Assembly (NCBI RefSeq): GCF_044762665.1
Contig: NZ_JBIWES010000004.1
Coordinates: 248,001-312,000 of the forward strand
DNA from: Peribacillus frigoritolerans_B
GTDB lineage: Bacteria > Bacillota > Bacilli > Bacillales > DSM-1321
Reading direction: 5' to 3'
Length of the DNA stretch: 64,000 bases
The notes beneath the pieces were generated by a model that had not been told where the DNA came from, did not search any database, and saw only the letters and a program-made list of their open reading frames with translations. Positions 16,509 to 25,331 of this stretch are shown here, one piece after another (within the stretch, counting starts at the first letter, position 1; every line of letters starts with the position of its first letter). The position numbers and the translations under genes are program-made.

Positions 16509-16644
16509 AAACACTCACCCTTCCATTCATTCTCTATCTTCCATTAAATCATATTATTTCCAAAAATAAAAAACTGATTGTTCTGGTTAAAAATCCCAAT
16601 AGTTAAAAGCATTTCCTTTATAAACTTACAGATAAATTACAAAA

Positions 16645-16766
16645 GAGGTTCTATCTAAATTTTATAATAAAGTTGATTGGAGCGGGTTTTCAAGACTCCT
16701 GCGTGAAAAGCGTTTCCTAGGGAGAATAGGCACTGCGGAAAGCGAGTGCCTTACGTTTTTCAACGA
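16645..16766 (+). repeat. Dispersed repeat, copy 2
   Basis: It runs from GAGGTTCTATCTAAATTT through AAGTTGATTGGAGCGG, AAGACTCCTGCGTG, a central part with CCTAGGGAGAATAGG, and GCGGAAAGCGAGTGCC to TTTTTCAACGA. It shares blocks and order with 9066-9155 and keeps a central section absent there. No open frame is present. Confidence 0.55.
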
Positions 16767-16871
16767 GTTTATCTACTGAAGGAAAAAATGAATCACGATT
16801 CGGCCTTTTAAAAATTGTTCAATCTGCTTGAACATTTAGCATGCCTTCTCTCAAACTTTCAGATAGAGTAT

Positions 16872-16908
16872 AAAAAAAGACCTCTTCACCATGAAAGGTT
16901 AAGAGGTC
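16872..16908 (-). terminator. Terminator of the MFS gene
   Basis: GACCTCTT (16879-16886) pairs with AAGAGGTC (16901-16908), with an inner ACC/GGT. The A-run at 16872-16878 gives a T-tail for leftward transcription. Confidence 0.85.
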
Positions 16909-16924
16909 ACTCGCTATATTTCCA

Positions 16925-18133
16925 TCATTTTTCAATTATACCTATGGGGTTCCCCATAGCTTTTAAATTTTTTTCTAACCTCATGAGCCATATTGTAAGC
17001 AGCATCCCGATCAGCGTGAGTAAACCATAAAATAAATAGACCGCATATATTCCTGATTTATCCAAGATTATTCCGCCGCTGAAGGTACTGAACCAATTAC
17101 CCAATCCATTGCCAATGGCAGAATAAAGCGTTATTGCTGTTACTGTAATTCGTACAGGGACAACTTTCCTGATATATTGTAAAGCTGCAGGAATGAATAA
17201 GCCAAGTGAAAACCCTTGAATGATCGAAGACACATATACGGTAGCCAAACTTGGTTCGGTAAAGTACAGAACCCAGCGGACCAATGAGGCCGTTCCAGCC
17301 AATAAGGTAATTGGCAGCAAGCCTATTTTATGAATCCAAGTACCTGCAATTCTCATAAAGGGGATTTCCGATAATACAGCTAAAAGAAACGCGATGCCAA
17401 TTCCTGTATATGTTCCTCCCCTTGCCTCTACAAACAAACCATAGTATACATTATTTGCAAGAATAGGACCAAAAAGCAAGAACGTTATAGCAAGAAAGAT
17501 AAGAAATCGTTTCATGGTGATCAATTCTTTCATTCCACCGAAAAGCTTCACCTTTTCCCCTGGTGGCTCTTCAGGCAAACGAAGAGCCAGACTAGCCGCA
17601 ATCAAAAGGCCGAAGAAAAAGGCATAAAATATCACGGAAGGACCCATGAAGGATTCTGATAATTTCCCCATTACAAAAACGGCCACACCGTAACCAAGTG
17701 ATCCGAATAAACGGATTTTCCCATAATTCGATTTGATTTTCATTGTATATTGAAGGGTGATGCTATCTGAAACTGGTATTATCGCACTTTGAAAAATAGC
17801 CAAAGCGACAGCGACGGATACTATTAGTAAATAGCGATCGAACAGCAAGTAACCTAAACCGAATACACCAGCAAGCAACGATGTCATTGCCAGTATTTTT
17901 GCCGGTCTCCCGCTCCAATCACAGACAATTCCCCAAAAAGGTTGAAAAACGATCATCACTATCGGTCCAACAGACATGATCGTACCTATCTCAATACCGG
18001 ACAAACCTGCCTCATTGGCCAAATAAACACTTAATAGCGGTGTTAAACTTCCCACTGCAAAAAATGAAAAAAGATAAAATACCTTCAAGCTAATATTGAC
18101 TTGCTTTTGTTTTTCCAAATCCAGTTCCCCCAT
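16925..18133 (-). CDS. MFS transporter (LacY-like MFS_1 group)
   Basis: The 402-residue protein has about 12 membrane helices, starting with NISLKVFYLFSFFAVGSLTP. It contains the loop 2-3 motif GIVCDWSGRPAKI. The general form resembles B. subtilis YwbF and other sugar/nucleoside-symporter-like members. Substrate unknown. The open frame continues 37 codons upstream into the end of the kinase gene, but that part is unlike a transporter N-terminus, so I start at the ATG at 18133. Its ribosome binding site is weak, so translation may depend on the kinase gene 49 bases upstream on the same strand. Confidence 0.75.
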   Translation of the reverse strand: MGELDLEKQKQVNISLKVFYLFSFFAVGSLTPLLSVYLANEAGLSGIEIGTIMSVGPIVMIVFQPFWGIVCDWSGRPAKILAMTSLLAGVFGLGYLLFDRYLLIVSVAVALAIFQSAIIPVSDSITLQYTMKIKSNYGKIRLFGSLGYGVAVFVMGKLSESFMGPSVIFYAFFFGLLIAASLALRLPEEPPGEKVKLFGGMKELITMKRFLIFLAITFLLFGPILANNVYYGLFVEARGGTYTGIGIAFLLAVLSEIPFMRIAGTWIHKIGLLPITLLAGTASLVRWVLYFTEPSLATVYVSSIIQGFSLGLFIPAALQYIRKVVPVRITVTAITLYSAIGNGLGNWFSTFSGGIILDKSGIYAVYLFYGLLTLIGMLLTIWLMRLEKNLKAMGNPIGIIEK

Positions 18134-18182
18134 GCAGACATCTGCTACCAAATTGTTGATTTTTTCATTGCTTCCTATTGGG

Positions 18183-20315
18183 CTAAATAGGGAGCACAAT
18201 ATTAAAGACTGTACCTTTATTGACCTCGCTCTCGACAAAGACATATCCCAAATGGCTTTCTATGATTTTAAAGCTGATCATTAAACCTAACCCATTACCA
18301 GATTTTTTCGTTGTGAAAAATGGTTCTCCCAGTCTCTTAAGCTGCTCCGGCGGTATCCCAATTCCTGTGTCGGTGATGGATATTTGCACTTTATCCTCTT
18401 TAAGTTCCGTAATAACTTTTATGAACCCACCGTCAGGCATAGCTTCCATACCATTTTTAATGAAGTTCAATATGACTTGTTTTAATCGATTCTCATCACA
18501 ACGAACGAAGATCTCTTCGACATTACAATCCGAAATCAGCGTGATGTTCTTCTTCCTGGCTTCAAACTCCGTCAAAGATACAACATTTTGAATGATTGGT
18601 ACAAGATTCTTCGTTTCCAATATCAAGGCCTGTGGTTTGGCCAATTGTAAGAACTCTTCAACTATCTCATTCACACGATTGATTTCGTCCATGATTATTT
18701 CCAGATATTCTTGTTTGCTTTCGTCCGTTTCATCCAATTGCAAAAATTCCGTATACCCTTTCATGGAGGTCAGCGGATTCCGTATTTCATGTGCCACTCC
18801 AGCAGCAAGCTGACCGACAGCGGCTAATTTATCCTGCCGATGGAGCATCTCTTCCGATTGTTTACGCTCAGTTATATCATATCTAAGTGCCAGAAACTGA
18901 AATGGCTTTCCTTCTTCGTTGAAAAATGGAACAATTGTTGTATCGACCCAATAAAAACTGCCGTCTTTCGCCTTGTTTCTAATTTCACCCTTCCAAACTT
19001 TCCGTTCATGGACGGTCTTCCACATATGTTCAAAGAATTCCTTTGAGTGATATCCTGAATTAACTATCTTATGGGTATGACCTATCAATTCACCTCTCCC
19101 ATAACCGGAAACCTCCGTAAACTTTTCATTAACTTCCATAATGATACCTTTATTATCGGTAATCGCCACAATCAAGGATTGGTTGATTGCATAATGCATA
19201 TCCTCCAGTTCCTTGATTGACCCCTTTAAAGCATGTTCTGCTTTTTTACGACTGGTAATATCCGAACGGATGGAAATATATTGATATGGTTTACCCTTTT
19301 TCATAAATGGAACGATAGTTGTATCCACCCAATAAACATTACCATCTTTAGCCCGGTTGCATATTTCACCATGCCATGTTTGCCCTTGGCTGATCGTTAG
19401 CCATAGGTCAGTGAAAAATTCTTTTGGATGATAACCAGAATTGATGATGGAATGATTTTTCCCTATTAGTTCATGTTTTTCATATTGTGATATTTCCAGG
19501 AATTTTTCGTTAACGTATGTAATGATTCCTTTTGCATCCGTGATGGCGACGATCGCCGATTGATCTAAAGCATAACGGATATCACTTACAGTATTATCAC
19601 TTTTTGCTAACCGCCGTCCCACGATCGTACTTGAAGCGATCAAGCTGGCAAGGATGAATAATGAAACGAAGCATGTAAGATAAAGCATAAATGGAGTAAG
19701 TGGAACAAATTCACCCGTTTCATTTTTTGCGTTCATCGGTAACACTCTTAAAAAAAGATAATAGCCTTCAATGATTGCCCCGCTCATCAAGAGAGTACTG
19801 ACTGGCTTTAGCGAGGATTGACTTAGTTTATTAAAATAAAATAATATTGCAAGTGCTGCTACAAATAAAATAAAGATGCTGAAAAGCGTACTGAAGACCG
19901 ACAATGGGCTAAAGTGCAAAGAGTGGTTTAAAGAAGATGTTCCCATTATATAATTGGATAAAATGGCCATCGTAAACATGAAGCCGCAAAAAACGATTTG
20001 CAGCACTTGTGTTTTATAGGAAATGGCCAATAATCCAACCCCTGCGAGAGCGATCGCTAATGCTAACGAAAAAATTATTGTAGAAAAGTTGTATGCTGCC
20101 ATTCCTGAATTATCGAGGGTGAATATGACCACAAAATTAAGCGTCCAGATAGCCACTCCCATAGAGCAGCTGCTCCCTATATACACTAGGCGTTTATATC
20201 TCTTTATCGTCAGTAAAGTTGTCAGTAAATCCAACGCCGTATAACAAGCCATTATTATCAAAAGCGCTGCAATCATAAAGAGAACAGGATTTGATGCCAC
20301 AATTGATTGTTCCAT
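18183..20315 (-). CDS. Membrane sensor histidine kinase with two PAS domains
   Basis: The 710-residue protein begins with about seven membrane helices (residues 10-235), followed by two PAS/PAC units (about 242-360 and 368-490). The two units are near duplicates: both read NSGYH-KEFF, then W-GEI-N-AKDG and YWVDTTIVPF. HisKA has His509 in GVAHEIRNPLTSMKGY. The ATPase boxes are NFIKNGMEAM, DTGIGIPPEQ, GEPFFTTK and GNGLGL. The form resembles KinA/KinE-type sporulation kinases, which phosphorylate Spo0F. No response regulator is adjacent, which fits an orphan kinase. ATG at 20315 is preceded by GAGGTGAT. Confidence 0.88.
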   Translation of the reverse strand: MEQSIVASNPVLFMIAALLIIMACYTALDLLTTLLTIKRYKRLVYIGSSCSMGVAIWTLNFVVIFTLDNSGMAAYNFSTIIFSLALAIALAGVGLLAISYKTQVLQIVFCGFMFTMAILSNYIMGTSSLNHSLHFSPLSVFSTLFSIFILFVAALAILFYFNKLSQSSLKPVSTLLMSGAIIEGYYLFLRVLPMNAKNETGEFVPLTPFMLYLTCFVSLFILASLIASSTIVGRRLAKSDNTVSDIRYALDQSAIVAITDAKGIITYVNEKFLEISQYEKHELIGKNHSIINSGYHPKEFFTDLWLTISQGQTWHGEICNRAKDGNVYWVDTTIVPFMKKGKPYQYISIRSDITSRKKAEHALKGSIKELEDMHYAINQSLIVAITDNKGIIMEVNEKFTEVSGYGRGELIGHTHKIVNSGYHSKEFFEHMWKTVHERKVWKGEIRNKAKDGSFYWVDTTIVPFFNEEGKPFQFLALRYDITERKQSEEMLHRQDKLAAVGQLAAGVAHEIRNPLTSMKGYTEFLQLDETDESKQEYLEIIMDEINRVNEIVEEFLQLAKPQALILETKNLVPIIQNVVSLTEFEARKKNITLISDCNVEEIFVRCDENRLKQVILNFIKNGMEAMPDGGFIKVITELKEDKVQISITDTGIGIPPEQLKRLGEPFFTTKKSGNGLGLMISFKIIESHLGYVFVESEVNKGTVFNIVLPI

Positions 20316-20689
20316 TTTTTTACTTGATCACCTCAAACGTTCTATTCTCCTATATTGTAATGGAAATTCATAGTACCTCAAAGGTTTTTTATTTCCTTAC
20401 TCCTATATATTTACACATTGATTCTTTCCGTGCACCCCATATCTCAAGAAAATGCAGGTTTCTTTCATAAAATCAATAAAATTAGAAATACTATTGTTTT
20501 GTATGGAGTAGAATATGAATACATGGTAATGACAAGCATTCACAATACTGCTTCATCATTACAGGACATTATCAATAATACCAATAATTCTTGACTAATA
20601 TATTAATCAAGAATGTTAATTCCTTTATTTAATTATACCTATAGGTTTATAATTAAATAGAACCTATATAGAGAGAAGGAGTGGGGGGC
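20316..20689. other. Divergent control region of the kinase and yitT-like genes
   Basis: No gene is seen. Arms TTTAATTATA (20628-20637) and TATAATTAAA (20648-20657) flank a CCTATAGG palindrome (20638-20645). The right arm contains a TATAAT -10-like element about 40 bases before the YitT start, so the dyad could be an operator over that promoter. The left half is A/T-rich without clear signals. Confidence 0.4.
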
Positions 20690-21604
20690 ATGATTATGTC
20701 AGACCTGGCAGGTGCAAGTACAACAGAAATTATGCAAAAGAAGACCCAGCATAAAAAATTAACACTGAGGCAAATTTTACAGAGGGGTCTATTAATTACA
20801 ATCGGTGCGGTTTTGATGGCTGTCGGCCTCGAGATTTTTTTAGTGCCGAATAACGTAATCGACGGGGGCATAACGGGTATATCGATTATGTTATCTTACA
20901 TCACTGGATGGAAGCTTGGAATCTTTCTATTCACTTTGAATCTTCCTTTCTTTTTTATCGGTTATAAACAAATCGGCAAAACCTTCGCATTATCTACCCT
21001 TTATGGAATTTTAGTCCTTTCCATTACCACTACATTGCTTCATCATGTACCAGCTTTCACTCAAGATATCCTCCTAGCGTCCGCTTTCGGCGGAATGATT
21101 CTTGGCATTGGTGTTGGAATGGTCATTCGATATGGCGGCTCATTGGATGGTACAGAAATACTTGCTATACTCGCTAGTAAGAAGCTCCCTTTTTCCGTTG
21201 GGGAGATTGTCATGTTTTTCAATTTATTCATCCTTGGCAGTGCGGGCTTCGTATTCTCTTGGGATCGTGCCATGTATTCGATCATAGCTTACTTCGTGGC
21301 ATATAAAACGATGGATATCGTCATCGCAGGTTTGGACGAATCCAAATTTGTCTGGATTATCAGTGATGAATTTAATGATATCGGTGATGCCATAATGAAT
21401 CGCCTTGGACGGGGCGTAACCTTTTTAGCTGGCGAAGGTGCTTATTCTGGTGATGATAAAAAAGTAATCTTTTGTGTAATAAACAGGCTTGAGGAAGCTA
21501 AACTTAAAGAGATAGTCAAAAGCTTCGATCCATCTGCATTTCTTGCCGTTGGGGATATCGCGGAAGTTCGAGGCGGTCGATTCAAGAAAAAAGATATCCA
21601 CTAA
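20690..21604 (+). CDS. YitT family membrane protein (DUF161 plus DUF2179)
   Basis: The product is 304 aa. After a polar start it has about five to six membrane helices (residues 30-200), including GLEIFLVPNNVIDGGITG, the typical YitT first-helix loop, and a second GGSLDGTEILA. The last 80 residues form the soluble DUF2179 domain (KVIFCVINRLEEAKLKEIV). B. subtilis has several paralogues (YitT, YvjA, YqfU, YpjC, YxkD); function is not settled. ATG at 20690 has AAGGAG 8 bases upstream; the GTG three codons earlier overlaps that site. Monocistronic. Confidence 0.85.
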   Translation: MIMSDLAGASTTEIMQKKTQHKKLTLRQILQRGLLITIGAVLMAVGLEIFLVPNNVIDGGITGISIMLSYITGWKLGIFLFTLNLPFFFIGYKQIGKTFALSTLYGILVLSITTTLLHHVPAFTQDILLASAFGGMILGIGVGMVIRYGGSLDGTEILAILASKKLPFSVGEIVMFFNLFILGSAGFVFSWDRAMYSIIAYFVAYKTMDIVIAGLDESKFVWIISDEFNDIGDAIMNRLGRGVTFLAGEGAYSGDDKKVIFCVINRLEEAKLKEIVKSFDPSAFLAVGDIAEVRGGRFKKKDIH

Positions 21605-21645
21605 TCATCCATCTGCTTTTTGCTTCATCCAATTGGCAGAAAGAT

Positions 21646-21681
21646 AAAAAAAACTGAAGGGAATCCCCTTCAGCTTTTTTT
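21646..21681. terminator. Bidirectional terminator between yitT-like gene and ydjO copy 1
   Basis: CTGAAGGG (21654-21661) and CCCTTCAG (21666-21673) form the stem. A-runs and T-runs flank it on both sides. Confidence 0.88.
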
Positions 21682-21687
21682 ATAGCC

Positions 21688-21882
21688 TTAATAGTTTCTT
21701 GGATTGTTAATTGCTTGAAGCATTCTGGTGCCGGGTTTCATCTCGCTGCTACATAACGGACAAACGTGTTCATCATTACTTGTAAAGTTATCGCGAATCC
21801 AACCTTTGCAATCTTCTGATGTACATTCCCACACCTTTGTTTCTTCAGGAATGATTTCTTCCGTATTATTTCTTCTATACAT
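21688..21882 (-). CDS. ydjO: YdjO family cold-inducible zinc-ribbon-like protein, copy 1
   Basis: This 64-residue protein carries two Cys pairs, CTSEDC and CPLC, separated by about 20 residues, a small zinc-binding fold. WECTSEDCKGWIRDNF is the YdjO signature. Members are cold-induced in B. subtilis; function is unknown. ATG at 21882 has AAGGAG 8 bases upstream; the GTG three codons earlier lies in that site. A second copy lies at 22734-22940. Confidence 0.8.
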   Translation of the reverse strand: MYRRNNTEEIIPEETKVWECTSEDCKGWIRDNFTSNDEHVCPLCSSEMKPGTRMLQAINNPRNY

Positions 21883-22710
21883 ATATCTCACTCCTTAGAA
21901 TTGAATTGACTCCGTCCTGCATAACAGATCACAAGCCATAAAGATAAAAGAAGAATAGATGGCGTTTAATCTAAATTGTGAGTAAATAACCATTCGCAAA
22001 TCTAAGTATGATTATTGTTCTTTCAACCAAACTTTTTGAATGGTAAGAACTTGAGATTACGGCATGAATTTTTCATATCTCAGTACCCATTATATCATAT
22101 ATATGCTTTATATATTTGAAGAAAGATTCTAAAAAAGAAAGTATTCCCCAAAATGAAACACAGTCCCTGACTTACCCTTCAAGATAATTGAGACTGCGCT
22201 GTTTAAGAATCCATTCCATATGGTTCTTCCTGCTCGTTCGATGAATTTCAAAGTGAAGCGAGCATGAGAGTAATTTTTAATGCCAAAACCTAAAACAATG
22301 AAAGCCCTGCCTCTCTCCCATCCATACGGTTCCTAGACCGTGCCTGCGAGAATCAGATAAAAGCTTGTAAGTACATGTTTATTAATTAAAACCGTCCGTA
22401 ATTCCAATTGGGTAGATTAAATTCCAAAAGACAAATGGTACATAGAAGTAAGTTAATGAAGAACAGAAATGGATCGAGGAAAATACTTGATGATAACATG
22501 TATTTCTTTTTTCTAGATGTGTTTAACTTGTTTCTACTTCATCATGAAAATGATGAAAAATATTTCATTAATAAAAATGTTACTTGAAATTACCCTCCAG
22601 TGCATTCTTTTCATAACACTGAAATTTAATGATACCATACACATCTTTATATGTAAAGCATTAATCCAGGATAAAAACACTCCGCCATACTTCCTTCTTA
22701 AAATGAAAAT
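21883..22710. other. Long non-coding stretch between the two ydjO copies
   Basis: I see no credible gene in these 828 bases. The longest frames are A/T-rich, lack ribosome sites and do not look like proteins. The left end carries the ydjO copy 1 promoter region. The middle (22130-22400) is somewhat richer in G+C and could be old debris. No hairpin terminator or tRNA was found inside. Confidence 0.4.
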
Positions 22711-22735
22711 AAAGAGGCTATGATTCACCTCTTTT
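22711..22735 (-). terminator. Terminator of ydjO copy 2
   Basis: AAAGAGG (22711-22717) and CCTCTTT (22729-22735) pair; the stem overlaps the stop codon of the gene. Confidence 0.55.
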
Positions 22736-22940
22736 ATTTAAACGCGTTATACTCATTTTCGATTTTTGGAAGCTCCCTGATTTCCTCAACCAATTGACTT
22801 CCACACATTGGGCAATCATAGTTTTCCGAGGCAAAATCTTTTCTCATCCAACCATTACAATCTGCTGCTCCGCACGCATATACTATCGTATCTTCCATAA
22901 CTATTTCTGGTTCCTCTGAATTCTTTTTACCAAAATACAT
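22734..22940 (-). CDS. ydjO: YdjO family cold-inducible zinc-ribbon-like protein, copy 2
   Basis: The 68-residue product has YACGAADCNGWMRKDF and CPMCGSQL, the same four-Cys pattern as copy 1 less than 1 kb away. The two differ clearly outside the cysteines, so the duplication is old. ATG at 22940 has GGAGG 6 bases upstream; the TTG two codons earlier is not needed. Confidence 0.8.
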   Translation of the reverse strand: MYFGKKNSEEPEIVMEDTIVYACGAADCNGWMRKDFASENYDCPMCGSQLVEEIRELPKIENEYNAFK

Positions 22941-23064
22941 GAGCAACCTCCTCTTTTTTATAAAGACTCTGATTAAAGGAGCGAAATTTCACCTTTTTAT
23001 CATTCCTAGTATACGCATTAAACCAAATTCTTATTTATTCAATGATGAAATTATCCAAAAAACC

Positions 23065-25191
23065 TTAAAGCGTTTCGTTTTCCAGCCCTGCTTTAACCAA
23101 GATCGCTTTAATCATAAAGTAGGAAATATGCTCTGGCAGAGCTTCTTTAAGTGGTTTCAATTTTTCAGAACCCAATTGTTTCGCAGTTTCCAAAACAAGA
23201 TCAAACTCTTTATCCAAGAAAATCTCATCCCATTTAATATCCAAGTGTTCTTCTGCACACTTTAATAAATGATTTTCAATTGAAATGGAAGACAGCCCTC
23301 TCAATGCCCCTATTTCCTTGATTGATTTGCCTTCCTGATATAAGCGATAGCTTTCTAAGTGAGATGGTTTAGTTGTTCGCTTTACCGTTTCCTTTGTAAC
23401 CATAGTATTCGTTTCTAATTCAGGATGTGCCTGTACATACTTGGAAATACCTTGTAAGAATAAATTTCCGAAGCGTTCGAATTTCTGCATGCCTACCCCT
23501 TTGACTTCCAGGAATTCCTCTTCCGTCTTCGGCAGTTTGACAGCCATATCCTTCAAAGATGCATCGGAAAAAATAATGAATGGAGGTACATTTTCCTTGC
23601 TTGCCAATTCTTTTCTTAACTGTCTCAGCTCTTCGAACAACCCATGATCCGCGCTGATGCTGCTTACTTTTTTTATTTCCTTACGCAGGACTTTTTTCTG
23701 TCCCAATAGCACTTCCCTGCCAGCATTGGTAACCTTGAGTACCGGAAACTGGCCGCCTGTCATTTCTATATACTGTTTTGCTGTCAGGAAATCAATGAAA
23801 TCACCTACATCCTTCGCAGATTGATCATTGATGATTCCATAGGTTGAAAGCTTCTGGAATCCGAACTCTTCAATTTTTTTATTGCGTGATCCCGTAAGCA
23901 CTTGGGAAATCATCGTTTTACCGAATCGCTCCCCCATTCGCAACATGCATGAAAGGACCATCTGTGCCTGTGTGGTTACTTCAACAGAGTCACGCTTATC
24001 TGTACAATTTTCGCAATGACCGCAATCTTCGGGGTTTTCTTCTCCAAAGTATCTGAGAATGAAGGCTTGTAAACATCCTTCAGTAAAACAATAATCCTTC
24101 ATTCTGTTCAATTTCTTCAATTCCTGGGATTGCCACTCCTGCGAGGGATTTGATTGATCAATCAAGAAACGCTGTATCTGCATATCCTGAGGGGAATATA
24201 AGAGGATACATTCACTATCCAATCCATCCCTGCCTGCACGGCCCGCTTCCTGATAATAACTCTCCATGTTCTTTGGAGTTTGGTAATGGATGACGTATCT
24301 AACATTCGACTTATCGATTCCCATCCCGAAGGCAGATGTCGCTACCATCAAGGGAACGTCATCCCGAATGAATTGGTCTTGCTGTTCCGACCGTTCTTGT
24401 TCATTCATGCCAGCATGGTACCGACCTGTTTTGAATCCGGCTTTAATAAGCTTGGCATACAAGGAATCGACTTCTTTCCTGGTGGCTGCATATATGATAC
24501 CCGATTCATTTTTGTTTTTCTCCAAATAGCGCATTAAAAACCGTCCGCGATTTTCTTCTTTCACAACGGAAAAGAACAGGTTATCTCTGGAAAACCCCGT
24601 GGATACAGTATGTTGTACAGATATTCCGAGCGACTGACATATATCATCGGTCACATGCGGAGTGGCTGTTGCCGTTAATGCCAGTACAGTCGGAGCAGAA
24701 GGCATGTTTTTCAATAAGGTTTTGATTTTTAAGTAGCTTGGCCTGAAGTCATGACCCCATTGAGATATACAGTGGGCCTCATCAATGGCAACCAATGAAA
24801 TTTCCACATTAAATAGATCCTGTTGAAATGCAGGATTCTCCAAACGTTCAGGTGCCACATAAACCAGCTTATATCTACCGTGCTTAATATCGTTCATTCT
24901 ATTGGATGATTCTAACCCAGAAATGGAGCTATTAAGAAACGTGGCATCAATTCCATTTTGTTCGAGGGCATCTACTTGGTCTTTCATCAAGGAAATAAGC
25001 GGGGAAATAACGAGTGTTACACCTGGTAACAGAAGGGCTGGAATTTGGTAACATATTGATTTACCTCCGCCGGTAGGCATGATGCCCGCTGTGTTTATTC
25101 CTCCCAGCACCTGTTCGATAATCTGTTCCTGACCTTTTCGGAATGACTCATAACCAAAGTATTCTTGTAAATAAGCACGTGCTTTTTCCAT
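23065..25191 (-). CDS. recQ: ATP-dependent DNA helicase RecQ
   Basis: The protein is 708 aa. It has a helicase core with Walker A MPTGGGKS (39-46), DEAH in AIDEAHCISQWGHDFRPSY, and motif VI GRAGRDG. The RecQ zinc site follows (CFTEGCLQAF and CGHCENC), then a winged helix, an HRDC domain (ELRQLRKELASKENVPPFI), and a C-terminal helix-turn-helix extension (SYRLYQEGKSIKEIGALRG). It unwinds DNA 3' to 5' in recombination and fork repair. ATG at 25191 is preceded by GGGGGAG; the frame extends 30 codons upstream without similarity to RecQ. Whether the adjacent TTG is used cannot be told. Confidence 0.93.
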   Translation of the reverse strand: MEKARAYLQEYFGYESFRKGQEQIIEQVLGGINTAGIMPTGGGKSICYQIPALLLPGVTLVISPLISLMKDQVDALEQNGIDATFLNSSISGLESSNRMNDIKHGRYKLVYVAPERLENPAFQQDLFNVEISLVAIDEAHCISQWGHDFRPSYLKIKTLLKNMPSAPTVLALTATATPHVTDDICQSLGISVQHTVSTGFSRDNLFFSVVKEENRGRFLMRYLEKNKNESGIIYAATRKEVDSLYAKLIKAGFKTGRYHAGMNEQERSEQQDQFIRDDVPLMVATSAFGMGIDKSNVRYVIHYQTPKNMESYYQEAGRAGRDGLDSECILLYSPQDMQIQRFLIDQSNPSQEWQSQELKKLNRMKDYCFTEGCLQAFILRYFGEENPEDCGHCENCTDKRDSVEVTTQAQMVLSCMLRMGERFGKTMISQVLTGSRNKKIEEFGFQKLSTYGIINDQSAKDVGDFIDFLTAKQYIEMTGGQFPVLKVTNAGREVLLGQKKVLRKEIKKVSSISADHGLFEELRQLRKELASKENVPPFIIFSDASLKDMAVKLPKTEEEFLEVKGVGMQKFERFGNLFLQGISKYVQAHPELETNTMVTKETVKRTTKPSHLESYRLYQEGKSIKEIGALRGLSSISIENHLLKCAEEHLDIKWDEIFLDKEFDLVLETAKQLGSEKLKPLKEALPEHISYFMIKAILVKAGLENETL

Positions 25192-25266
25192 CAATTTACT
25201 ACTCCCCCTATTTATTATGATCATTTCTTCCATTGTACCTGCTTTTCCCATCAACCTAAAGGACAA

Positions 25267-25301
25267 AAAAAGCAGACACATTATGTATGTGTCTGCTTTT
25301 T
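25267..25301 (-). terminator. Terminator of the yocH-like gene
   Basis: A perfect 14-base stem, AAAAAGCAGACACA (25267-25280) and its complement (25288-25301), has a 7-base loop. It lies between the yocH-like stop and the recQ start, in the leftward direction. Confidence 0.88.
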
Positions 25302-25331
25302 AAATATATTAACATGTTTTGCATGGTTAAA

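Larger units (their letters stand above)
16509..16924. other. Intergenic region with dispersed repeat and terminator
   Basis: No gene is seen. It contains the upstream region of the SGNH-ABC operon, the second copy of the dispersed repeat (16645-16766), and the terminator of the MFS gene (16872-16908). Confidence 0.5.

Noticed and set aside
16925..18244. Longer MFS protein beginning at 18244
   Set aside because: The extra 37 residues overlap the kinase gene and are polar and unlike a transporter N-terminus.
22517..22723. Rightward 68-codon frame in the gap between the two ydjO genes
   Set aside because: No ribosome site; composition is simply that of A/T-rich DNA.
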